Positions 1-6,567 of a stretch of 9,126 nt of DNA are shown here, piece by piece. Numbering within the stretch: position 1 is the stretch's first letter; each line of letters opens with the position of its first letter. Both the position numbers and the translations under genes were made by a program. Location: positions 1 to 9,126 of the forward strand of contig CASFUN010000007.1 in assembly GCA_949298005.1 (NCBI GenBank). Direction: 5' to 3'. The notes below the pieces were generated by a model. It searched no databases, was not told the origin of the DNA, and saw only the letters and a program-made list of their open reading frames with translations. Origin of the DNA: an uncultured Alphaproteobacteria bacterium. Lineage in GTDB: Bacteria; Pseudomonadota; Alphaproteobacteria; Rickettsiales; UBA1997.

Positions 1-776
1 ACGACAACAGACTGAGAACATTTGCGGACATCTTTTTACTAGAAGACAGAGACAATATCATAAAAACTAACTATGAATCGCAAAACAAAGTAGCAGATTT
101 ATTTTCTCAAGCGGAAGATACATTACCAACAAATCACCAAATTACCATAGAAACATACCCAACTTTACCCCTATATTACAGCGAAGGTTTTGGCAAAAAA
201 TCAACAGAAAACCTTTTTGCTGCCATAAATAAAGCCAGAAACATTTCATTACAGAGGTTCATATTCGCATTAGGTATTAGATTTGTCGGCGAAATAACAG
301 CGAAATTAATAGCTAAAAATTATATTTCTTTACAAAATCTATTAGACAAAATGCAAACAGCCTTCCAAAAAGACCTATTTAACAACAGAAGTAACGACGA
401 ATATTTAAAATTTTATTCAATAGACGGCATAGGAGAAAAAACCGCAAATGCCATCCTTGACTATTTTGAGGATAGACGTAATGTTAACATGATAATCCAG
501 CTAAATGAGCTCATTAATATTTCAGACTACAAGGAAAATAAAAACAACAATAGCAAATTAGATGGAAAAACCATTATGTTTACCGGAACTCTACAATCCA
601 TGACAAGAGCCGAAGCAAAGGCCAGAGCAGAAGAAAATGGTGCTAAAGTTCTAAGTTCAATATCTTCAAAACTTGATTTTCTTGTTGTTGGTTCTGAAGC
701 TGGCAGTAAACTGAAAAAAGCTCAAAAATTTGGTATTAAAATCCTCTTTGAGGATGAATGGCTTAAAATGTTTTAA
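1..776 (+). CDS. ligA: NAD-dependent DNA ligase LigA, C-terminal part (5' end outside window)
   Basis: NAD+-dependent ligase seals nicks in duplex DNA during replication and repair in the cytoplasm. The frame is open from base 3 to TAA 774-776 (257 residues); the adenylation, OB-fold and most or all of the zinc-finger regions lie upstream. Visible: EGFGKKSTENLFAAINKAR (about residues 60-78), then LQRFIFALGIRFVGE and IDGIGEKTANAI of the helix-hairpin-helix domain, then a BRCT domain (about 185-257) starting LDGKTIMFTGTL and ending ILFEDEWLKMF. The FIFALGIR..GE wording is typical of alphaproteobacterial LigA. Odd: the linker between the ADIFLLED segment and EGFGKKS is about 40 residues, whereas from memory it is nearer 10-15 in relatives. 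The ATG at 351 is internal, not a start. No defect is seen in the visible part. Confidence 0.96.
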   Translation, partial: DNRLRTFADIFLLEDRDNIIKTNYESQNKVADLFSQAEDTLPTNHQITIETYPTLPLYYSEGFGKKSTENLFAAINKARNISLQRFIFALGIRFVGEITAKLIAKNYISLQNLLDKMQTAFQKDLFNNRSNDEYLKFYSIDGIGEKTANAILDYFEDRRNVNMIIQLNELINISDYKENKNNNSKLDGKTIMFTGTLQSMTRAEAKARAEENGAKVLSSISSKLDFLVVGSEAGSKLKKAQKFGIKILFEDEWLKMF

Positions 777-808
777 TCTTTTTTTAAATTAATTGTTTTT
801 TTATTTAT

Positions 809-837
809 TTGTTCTAAATTGCTGGCAATAACAAAAT
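809..837 (+). promoter_or_regulatory. weak sigma-70-like promoter candidate for the broken giant gene
   Basis: TTGTTC (809-814) and CAAAAT (832-837) are separated by 17 bases and lie just upstream of the ATG at 853. Matches to consensus are only 3/6 and 4/6, and A+T-rich DNA gives such matches by chance. A 12-base palindrome, ATTGCTGGCAAT (818-829), sits in the spacer and could be an operator. This is the only gene-free stretch between ligA and the next start (777-852), so a promoter is expected here if the gene has its own. Confidence 0.25.
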
Positions 838-842
838 TGTAG

Positions 843-852
843 AAGGAAAGAG
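843..852 (+). promoter_or_regulatory. Shine-Dalgarno site deciding the start at 853
   Basis: AAGGA at 843-847 stands five bases before ATG 853, within a purine-rich run. It is the best ribosome-binding site in the window and fixes 853 as the original start of the long broken gene. The minus-strand genes, by contrast, lack clear Shine-Dalgarno sites and rely on overlap or close spacing. Confidence 0.7.
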
Positions 853-1486
853 ATGAGTGATAGAAGTAGGTCAAAAGCATTGGGAACAAAAGCGCAACAA
901 AAACAGGTAACTGTAAAATCTGCTGTAAAATCTACTGTAGAGTCTTTGAAAAAAAAAGCTAGTTAAAAAACTATATAGTGGTGCTGACTATTTTGAATTC
1001 AGAGGAGTAGCTTTTGAAAAATTTCAAGAGTATATTGATTGTATGCTTAAGTTAAAAGATAGTAGTGATAGAGCAGCTATTATTAATAGCCTAAATAAAT
1101 TTAACATTTAAGAAAATTCTTTTACCGAGGAAATTTATAAACTTAGACATGCGAATTTTGTCGTCAATTTTATAGAAGCTTATAATAAAAAAATATAAAT
1201 ATTAAATATGCTTGGTATTGATAGAGGTAATTTAGAAGAAATTATTTTTGAGTCATCTCAAGGCTGCAGCACAATAAATATTGGTGCAAAGGCTAAGTTA
1301 GCTGATAAAAAAGGAGAGGGATCATTTCAAGGAGTTAGTTTTAATCTATATACTAAAAAATACGAAGAATCTTCTCATGCTGGTTTCCAAACACTCCTTA
1401 GAAAACATGTTCCAGAAAATATTAGAAGTCTTTTTGGAAGTAAAATTGGTACTAAATACCTACAGGAAGAAATAAAAAAAACCTAG
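853..1486 (+). pseudogene. N-terminal part of the broken giant gene
   Basis: Frame 1 gives 37 residues from ATG 853 (basic, Ser/Lys/Ala/Gln-rich) and stops at TAA 964 after the A9 run 949-957. Skipping one A continues in frame 2 as LVKKLYSGADYFEFRGVAF and onward, with TAA at 1109-1111 and 1196-1198. The last piece (1208-1486, up to 92 residues) includes ADKKGEGSFQGVSFNLYTKK and GFQTLLRKHVPENIRSLFG and ends at TAG 1484, just after the next A run. This is the most damaged part. A free-standing 37-residue peptide at 853-966 or a 92-residue protein at 1208-1486 is possible, but the latter lacks a Shine-Dalgarno and its frame is open upstream apart from single stop codons. Confidence 0.7.
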
Positions 1487-2262
1487 CAGCTGGTGTAGGA
1501 CTTAGAAGTGACACGGAGCGTGAAAGTGCAAAAGAAGTAGAAGAACTGTGCGAAGTTGTAGACTCACTATATAAAGCTTATGAAGCAAAAATAACCGAAA
1601 TTAAAAATCACTATGAAGGTTTAGCTCAAAAGTTAAGAGAAAAAAAACAGACAGCAAAGACGCATATATAAAAAAAGAGGAAGATGCTTTTAAAAGAAGT
1701 CAAGCCGAAGAAATAAAGGAAATAGAGGAAAAACTTTTGAAAAGTCTTGATGACCAAATGCAAACTAAATTTTCTAGAGTCAAGAGTACTAAAAGTTTTA
1801 TTAAAGCTTGTAAGGACTTAATAACCAATATAGATGAGAAAAAGCTTTAAAGTTATTTAGGACAAAATAATGAACTTTCATCTGTTACGACAATCAGAGC
1901 AACAGCTACCCAAATGGTTAATGAGTTTAATGCTTTTACAAAAGCATATTCTTGTGGTAGAAGTGTAGAAAGAAAGTCTGACGATGGCTTTACATTCAAT
2001 GGTGATAAGCAAGTTGCAAATCCTTGTAAGTTTCCAACAGACAATGAACAATTTAAACCAATTACGGAAAAACTTCAAAATTTAGTAACTAAAGCAGTTC
2101 AAGATTATGAAACTACAATAAGAAGAGCTTTATTAGAAGCTAATGATAAAAAAAATATACTAATATATCCATCGTCTTGACAAAAGATACTAAATTAGCT
2201 AGCGATATCCAAAAATATGGCGGTCAGACTGCTGCTGTAATAAAAGATTTTGGAGAAAAAAA
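1480..2262 (+). pseudogene. second part of the broken giant gene, three poly(A) frame changes
   Basis: After the A8 run 1474-1481 coding resumes in frame 1 as NLAAGVGLRSDTERESAKEV, a Glu/Lys-rich helical stretch. At A8 1640-1647 it moves to frame 3 (DAYIKKEEDAFKRSQAEEIK), passes TAA 1848-1850 and includes GRSVERKSDDGFTFNGDKQV. At A8 2148-2155 it moves to frame 2 (YTNISIVLTKDTKLASDIQ) and at A7 2256-2262 to frame 1. The part at 1956-2224 resembles 2839-3099 of the same gene, which is in a single frame; the resemblance continues across the 2148-2155 break and so supports that frame change. The longest uninterrupted ATG-started piece is 1914-2180 (88 residues). Its last residues beyond the A run are out-of-frame. 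Confidence 0.75.
1956..2224 (+). repeat. diverged internal repeat, copy 1 (partner at 2839-3099)
   Basis: Protein-level repeat within the broken gene. Copy 1 reads GRSVERKSDDGFTFNGDKQV, later DYETTIRRALLEAN and, after the A8 frame change, YTNISIVLTKDTKLASDIQ followed by KYGG. The partner has GRKRVKLSDSGFDIVDGDEV, EYCRKLVNRIGSLDLET and YGITLNGEQLINAAIKKFG. Shared positions include GR..V, SD.GF, GD.V, a Tyr-led helix, an I.L strand, and I.K(Y/F)G. The two copies start 883 bases apart (about 294 codons). The alignment was made by eye. Confidence 0.5.
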
Positions 2263-2838
2263 GCTGAAGTTGATAAAATAAGGGAAGTTTTAGGAACTAA
2301 AAGTGACCTCTTAATTTATATTGTTGGTTTGGATTCGGCAGGTGCAAATGCAATTATACAAGCACTTGATTCTACTGGAGCTAAAATTAAAAATTACACT
2401 AATTTAATAAAGTCGAAAGATTTTAAAGAACAAAAAACTCACAAAGCAAAAATTGCTTAGTTTGAAGAACAACGAACAATAGCTAATGATGGATTAGAAA
2501 GACTTAAGACCGAAATAAAAACACAATTAGAAACTTTAAAAAATTTTTCTGAAAAAGAAGGAAAAATGAATGGCTTAAAACAGGCTGTTCTAGATAGTAA
2601 AAGTTTAGAAGAATATCAACAAAATCTCCAAGAATTAGCGGATTATAAAGTGCAAGGAATAGATTTAGAAGAATTGGCTAAGAATATAAAATCATATAAT
2701 GAATATAAATTGCTAATAGAAGCTGCTGATAAAAATATAAAAGCTGAAAAAGAAGCTGAAAATGAGCTGAATAAAAAATGCCGAGAATTAGCACAGAAAG
2801 TGATCAATGCTTATAATGATAATGATACAGTTCCAGTT

Positions 2839-3099
2839 GGGCGTAAAAGAGTTAAGCTTAGTGATAGTGGATTTGATATAGTAGATGGTGATGAAGTTAA
2901 GGTTGGAGATATGGACTCCGAAAGAAAAGGAGTTGTTAATCTCAGTGGCTCTAAAGTTATAAGAAATGAATGTTTAGGGAATATTAGGGAATATTGTAGA
3001 AAATTGGTAAATCGTATTGGTAGCCTTGATTTAGAAACCTACGGAATCACATTAAATGGTGAGCAACTTATAAATGCTGCCATAAAAAAATTTGGAGAT
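2839..3099 (+). repeat. diverged internal repeat, copy 2; possible partial copy 3 at 3934-4038
   Basis: This is the partner of 1956-2224, here in one uninterrupted frame. A third, partial relative may lie at 3934-4038, where YIAAAGELIGSIDGLKVEDG and then LNLDGINDQLKTLG mirror YCRKLVNRIGSLDLETYG and LNGEQLINAAIKKFG (shared IGS.D, LN, IN and a final G). Identity is low and the third copy lacks the GR..V..SD.GF part. Confidence 0.45.
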
Positions 3100-3456
3100 A
3101 CAAGTAATAGATTGTCTGAAATTTCTATAAAATATAAAAGTTATAATGATATCAATTCTACTAAAGAAGTAATAGAATTTATAGAAAAAGGAAATTTTTC
3201 TGAAGCTTACGATACACTTTGCGGCAATAGCGCTGAAGCAATTAAGAAAAAAGCTATTGGAGAAATTAAACCAAATATAGGAACAGACCAAATTTCAGAA
3301 GAGATAAAAAAATTAAAAGAAGAAATTAATAAGACTACCGAAGAAATTAAAAGTAAAGTTAATAGTAAAATTTATTCTAAAGAAGTACAAACATTGATAA
3401 AGGAATTAAATACTAATATAAATTGGACTAGCAGTAGCACAATTCAAAATTATAAT

Positions 3457-3612
3457 GGAGTTTATGATACGAATATTTCAGGTAAGCTTAATGACTTGTG
3501 TGGAAAGTATAAAATTTTAGATGAACTTAAAATTAAAGAAAAACTTGAAGCACTAATAAGAGCACAAGCAAAATTGAATCATTATGAATTGTTAAAAAAT
3601 AGACAAGCCCTC
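3457..3612 (+). repeat. KL..L.GKY..LD helical repeat; relatives at 4210-4374, 2602-2721 and weakly 3106-3210
   Basis: This segment contains KLNDLCGKYKILDELKIKEK followed by LEALIRAQAKLNHY. At 4210-4374 the gene has KLEELAGKYNTLDVADLQTA followed by LTNYLQAQANVKH: same length, the same KL..L.GKY..LD core and the same L...L.AQA spacing. At 2602-2721 NLQELADYKVQGIDLEELAK and SYNEYKLL follow the same pattern; 3106-3210 (RLSEISIKYKSYNDINSTKE) is a weaker match. These look like tandemly multiplied helical modules that have diverged strongly, not recent DNA duplications, since no long nucleotide identity is visible. Confidence 0.55.
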
Positions 3613-3675
3613 ATTGATGCCTACAACAAAAATACTCCTAAAAACACTCAAGCTCTTAAACTGGAGAATGTTTAA

Positions 3676-4377
3676 GTTAAAGTTGTGGAATTGACAAGTG
3701 GTGTAAGAGCAGCTGATGTTGATGGTATAGCAGAAATACCAGATATTGATGATACACATCTGAAACAACTTCAGGAAAATGTAATAGATGAAATAAATAA
3801 AATAACAGCAACCGAAGATATAGCAGAGCTTAAAACTAAACTGTCAGTAATCGGAACTCAATTTGGAAAAGTTAGAGATGCTCAAAAAGTAGAAATAGGT
3901 AACTATACTAAAACCAGTGATGGCAGAAATAATTATATAGCAGCTGCCGGAGAATTAATAGGTTCTATTGATGGCTTAAAAGTAGAAGATGGTAAATTAA
4001 ATCTAGATGGTATTAATGATCAACTTAAAACTCTTGGACTTGATGAAATAGAAATTACAGTAGATAAAATAACAGAAACTACTGCAGAAAAATTAGCAGC
4101 TAAACAAACAGAACTTCAAAAAGCATTAGATGGAGCTCGAGAAGCTTACCAAACAGCACTTGAAACATTTACAACTGCAAATAAAGAAATTGATGCCAAT
4201 CTTGGAGAGTTGAGAACTACAGGTCTTAAGGACTATACAGCTAAACTGGAAGAATTAGCAGGTAAGTATAATACTCTTGATGTTGCCGACCTGCAGACAG
4301 CATTAACAAATTATCTGCAAGCTCAAGCTAATGTTAAACATGTAGGGATAAAACTTGAAGAGGCTCAAGAATTATAG
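3676..4377 (+). pseudogene. fourth part of the broken giant gene, Ala/Thr/Glu-rich coiled-coil segment
   Basis: In the same frame as the preceding part, directly after TAA 3673, and ended by TAG 4375-4377. There is no ATG near the beginning; a GTG at 3685 could be read as a start for 230 residues, but no Shine-Dalgarno precedes it. The sequence is acidic and Ala/Thr/Leu-rich with heptad-like stretches (ETTAEKLAAKQTELQKALDG, about 4075-4134). It ends in KLEELAGKYNTLDVADLQTA (4243-4302) followed by LQAQANV, a clear relative of the 3457-3612 segment. Composition is slightly less A+T-biased than in neighbouring parts. Confidence 0.7.
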
Positions 4378-4755
4378 AAACCATTTAATGAACTAAAAAA
4401 TTTATATGTTAATTTTGTATTGCGTGAAAATGATCCACATAATGTATATTTTTATGATGACGAAAATATAAAAAAGAAACAAAATGAATTGGCTGAGCAA
4501 TTAATTACAGATTATACGGGTGATAAAAGTGCAAAGTTTAATGAATTTATTGATCATATTGAAAAATTAATTAAACTAAGCGCTAAAGATTCAAGATATG
4601 ATTCAAAAACTGATGCTGAAGCTTTAAAGAACGCTATAGAAAGTAAAGATAAGGTGAGAGTTTATGACGCTTTAAGCCAAATAGGTATGGATTTGGCTAG
4701 ACATGAAGTTGATGGAAGATTAACAAATTTATTTAGAGAGGATGGAGAACAATAG
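4378..4755 (+). pseudogene. fifth part of the broken giant gene
   Basis: Same frame, following TAG 4375 and ended by TAG 4753-4755; the only start-like codon is TTG 4420 (111 residues), which has no Shine-Dalgarno. It reads as a soluble charged segment with Tyr/Asp-rich DPHNVYFYDDENIKKKQNEL. The stretch from YDSKTDAEALKNAIESKDK to YDALSQIG loosely resembles the NSTKEVIEFIEKGNFSEAYD segment of the third part (helical, with IE and YD-L in the same spacing). No function can be assigned. Confidence 0.65.
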
Positions 4756-5592
4756 GAAGATTTTGATAGATGTTATGCAGAAAATTCTAAAAAGACATTA
4801 AAACATTTAAGTAGATGTGCCAGCATTGTAAAAAAAAGTGTAAGAGTTGATGAGGTAGAAGTATCTGATGATGAAATAAAAAAATTTAAAAAAACTCTTA
4901 TTGATAATAATGAATTTCCGGATTATATTAATCACCTTGAGCGCTCGAGAATAGTTTCTGAAATTATTTGTAATAATGAAAATTTAGAAAAAAAGGTTGA
5001 AGTTCCTACTTGCACTGATGCATCTAAAGGCAAGCTATGGTCAGAGACAAGTGAAGAATATAGAGAATGTGTTGCAAGTTATAATAATAGTATTGATTTT
5101 GATGAGATAAATGACAGATATGAAGGTGGGAATAGAATTATAACATTTAGAAATGGTACTGATAGGTTTGACATAACATTAACACCGGATCAAGCGAAAA
5201 ATTTTGATATGTTAGAGTTTGGAAAACATGTTGGAAAAGATATTGGATTATTTGCTGGTTTTTGTAGTTATATTTCAACACATCCTGAAATTGGTATTGA
5301 GCAAAAAAATATAAATGAAGTCTTGAGTGTTTCAAAAAATGGCAAGACTTTGGCAAATCAAAAAGAAAAAAATGAAGTTATATTAAAAAAATTTAGTGGA
5401 TCAAAATTTAATCAAGCATTGGCAGCTAATGCTGTGACGACTACGGTTGCAGCTAATATTGTGGCGAGTTCAATAGCGACATATATTAAGGCAAAAACTA
5501 CAGTTGGTGCAGTTGCTTTGACTTGTTTGGGACAAGATATGAGTCAAAATATAACAAACACTTTAGTGACTCAAGTTAAAAACCTTGAATGA
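4756..5592 (+). pseudogene. C-terminal part of the broken giant gene, 278 undisturbed codons
   Basis: Frame 1 is open without lesions from 4756 to TGA 5590, although the first ATG in frame is only at 5206-5211 (ATG 5209). Two A-rich runs, including A8 at 4830-4837, are in frame, so this end has not suffered slippage indels. It begins with EDFDRCYAENSKKTLKHL, has several cysteines (RCASIV, EIICNNE, VPTCTDA, REC, GFCSY), and near the end an Ala/Thr/Val-rich uncharged stretch (about 5416-5532, from QALAANAVTTTVAANIV to TVGAVALTCLG) that could be a membrane-associated or buried helical hairpin. The tail is TNTLVTQVKNLE. It is the best preserved domain of the gene; family unknown. Confidence 0.7.
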
Positions 5593-5619
5593 CGTTTTGG
5601 TGTGGCTATTAGAACGTCA
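5590..5619. terminator. stem-loop shared by the two convergent genes, both stop codons in its arms
   Basis: TGACGTT (5590-5596) is the exact reverse complement of AACGTCA (5613-5619). The stem can be extended inward by T-G, T-A and G-T pairs (5597-5599 with 5610-5612), leaving a loop of about ten bases. The left arm begins with the TGA of the broken giant gene; the right arm ends with the complement of the TGA of the rluC-like gene. A short T5 run follows the stem on the minus strand after about seven bases; on the plus strand no real T tract follows. It may work as a bidirectional terminator or as a 3'-end RNA-protecting structure. Confidence 0.5.
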
Positions 5620-6567
5620 GTTTGAATAATTAGAAAATGCTTTCTCTATAATTAATTTCATGTGTTTTGGTATTGGTGCTTTGAATAAATAGTCTTTACT
5701 AAAAATTGAAATTTCTGTAATGAAAGAGTGTAATTGTAATTTGTTGAATATTTTAAGCTTGCTATTTTTTAATTTACTATATTTATAATCTCCAACAATT
5801 GGATTGCCAATTTCTTTAAAATGTACTCTGATCTGATGGGTTCTACCGGTTAATATTTCTGCTTCCACTAAAGATATATCATATTTATCTGAATATTCTA
5901 ATACTTTGTATTTGGTTATGGCTTCTTTGCCTAAGATTTTGTCAACATAAACTTTTTCTATGTTGTTTTCATATTTTTTTATTAGTGGATAATTTATAAT
6001 GCCTGATTTATTTTTTACTTTACCATAAACTATTGCTAAATATTGTTTTCTTATATTATTTTTTGTTTTAAAAATATTTTTTAATTCATTTGCATATTCT
6101 ATATTCTTTGCTATTAACAAAACGCCTGTGGTATATTGGTCAAGTCGATGGACTAATTTATATTTCTCTTTCCCATTGGAAATTTGCTTTATAATATCAT
6201 CTATGCTGATACTGATTCCACTGCCACCTTGAACGGACAATCCATATGGTTTGTTTATTATTAGAAAATTTTCGTCTTCATAAATAATTGAATTTTTTAT
6301 TATTTTTATGTATTTATCATTTACATTTTTACTATTTATTGGTATTTTTTTGTCTGGGTTAATTAGAATTTTTTCAATAAAATCTGAAAATTCAATGGTA
6401 TTTCCTATAGACAATATGTAGTTGGTTTTTACTTTTGTTTTGTTTATTTTTATCTCTCCTTTTCTAATGAATTTCCTTATATCACTAATGTTGCTATCTG
6501 TAAATTTTGAAGATAAAAATTTATCTAATTTTAGATTATTTTGTTCTTTTGTTATTTTAAAAATCAT
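5617..6567 (-). CDS. rluC: 23S rRNA pseudouridine synthase, RluC type
   Basis: Converts selected uridines of 23S rRNA to pseudouridine; E. coli RluC acts on U955, U2504 and U2580. The protein has 316 residues, normal for the family. An S4-like RNA-binding domain lies at about 12-62 (LDKFLSSKF, IRKGEIKINKTKVK); the catalytic domain follows from about 93. IINKPYGLSVQGGSG (104-118) favours RluC over RluD. The catalytic motif is HRLDQYTTG (140-148) with Asp143; the usual HRLDRDTSG has Arg and Asp where this has Gln and Tyr. GRTHQIRVH (241-249) is complete. Its ATG (6565-6567) overlaps the TGA of lptD as ATGA, so translation is probably coupled. It is the last gene of the minus-strand unit and ends within a stem-loop. 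Assignment to RluC rather than another RluA-family member rests on motif wording. Confidence 0.9.
   Translation of the reverse strand: MIFKITKEQNNLKLDKFLSSKFTDSNISDIRKFIRKGEIKINKTKVKTNYILSIGNTIEFSDFIEKILINPDKKIPINSKNVNDKYIKIIKNSIIYEDENFLIINKPYGLSVQGGSGISISIDDIIKQISNGKEKYKLVHRLDQYTTGVLLIAKNIEYANELKNIFKTKNNIRKQYLAIVYGKVKNKSGIINYPLIKKYENNIEKVYVDKILGKEAITKYKVLEYSDKYDISLVEAEILTGRTHQIRVHFKEIGNPIVGDYKYSKLKNSKLKIFNKLQLHSFITEISIFSKDYLFKAPIPKHMKLIIEKAFSNYSN

Larger units (their letters stand above)
2263..3675 (+). pseudogene. third part of the broken giant gene; longest open stretch, 369 residues from 2566
   Basis: Frame 1 throughout, interrupted only by TAG 2458-2460 and closed by TAA 3673-3675. Gene callers would report 2566-3675 as a 369-residue hypothetical protein, but coding continues upstream of that ATG to 2263 and downstream past the TAA in the same frame. 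Contents: repeat-like segments SLEEYQQNLQELADYK (2602-2721) and KLNDLCGKYKILDELKIKEK (3457-3612), a middle domain with GRKRVKLSDSGFDIVDGDEV, and a coiled-coil-like Lys/Glu stretch around 3298-3360 (EEIKKLKEEINKTTEEIKSK). A7 at 3083-3089 is intact in frame. No enzyme motif is seen. If any piece of the gene is still translated on its own, this is the best candidate; ATG 2566 is preceded by AAGGAAAA, a fair ribosome-binding site but very close to the ATG. Confidence 0.7.
853..5592 (+). pseudogene. giant broken gene for an unrecognised repeat-containing helical protein (about 1580 codons)
   Basis: I do not recognise the family. Start ATG 853 has a good Shine-Dalgarno; the end is TGA 5590-5592. 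The coding path is frame 1 (853-957), frame 2 (to about 1481), frame 1 (to about 1647), frame 3 (to about 2155), frame 2 (to about 2262), then frame 1 to the end. Every change sits on an A run: 949-957 (A9), 1474-1481 (A8), 1640-1647 (A8), 2148-2155 (A8), 2256-2262 (A7). In-frame stops along this path are TAA 1109, TAA 1196, TAA 1848, TAG 2458, TAA 3673, TAG 4375 and TAG 4753. Between lesions the translation is plausible protein: Lys/Glu/Asn-rich, mostly helical or coiled-coil in character, with diverged internal repeats. No signal peptide is seen; the N terminus (MSDRSRSKALGTKAQQKQ) is basic. A structural, surface or effector protein of a host-associated bacterium is possible but unproven. 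Confidence 0.85.

Noticed and set aside
741..755. Hairpin ATCCTC-TTT-GAGGAT as ligA terminator
   Set aside because: It encodes the conserved ILFEDEW end of the BRCT domain and is more than 20 bases from the T run at 779-785. The AT-only palindrome 763-776 next to that run is too weak to call.
853..966. Stand-alone 37-residue small protein
   Set aside because: It has a good Shine-Dalgarno, but ends immediately after an A9 run from which a long coding frame continues, so it is better seen as the N terminus of the broken gene.
1853..2078. Minus-strand open frames of 63 and 66 residues
   Set aside because: They lie opposite the coherent plus-strand coding path, overlap each other, and show no ribosome-binding site or recognisable motif.
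949..2262. Frame changes caused only by sequencing errors at homopolymers
   Set aside because: Runs of equal length are in frame in intact lptD (T8 at 8673-8680), in rluC (T7 near 6345) and in the 3' part of the same gene (A8 4830-4837). Seven point stops cannot be homopolymer errors. It remains possible for single tracts and should be checked in the reads.
3052..3291. Minus-strand open frame of 79 residues, Phe/Ile/Tyr-rich
   Set aside because: Antisense shadow of the plus-strand Lys/Glu/Asn-rich coding sequence; composition is what the complement of A-rich codons gives.
5147..5356. Minus-strand open frame of 69 residues
   Set aside because: Antisense to the well-preserved 278-codon tail of the broken gene; no ribosome-binding site or motif.
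853..5592. A cluster of six or more separate small genes of unknown function
   Set aside because: The pieces abut, the coding frame is open on both sides of each single stop or A run, most pieces lack a Shine-Dalgarno or ATG, and protein repeats run across pieces.
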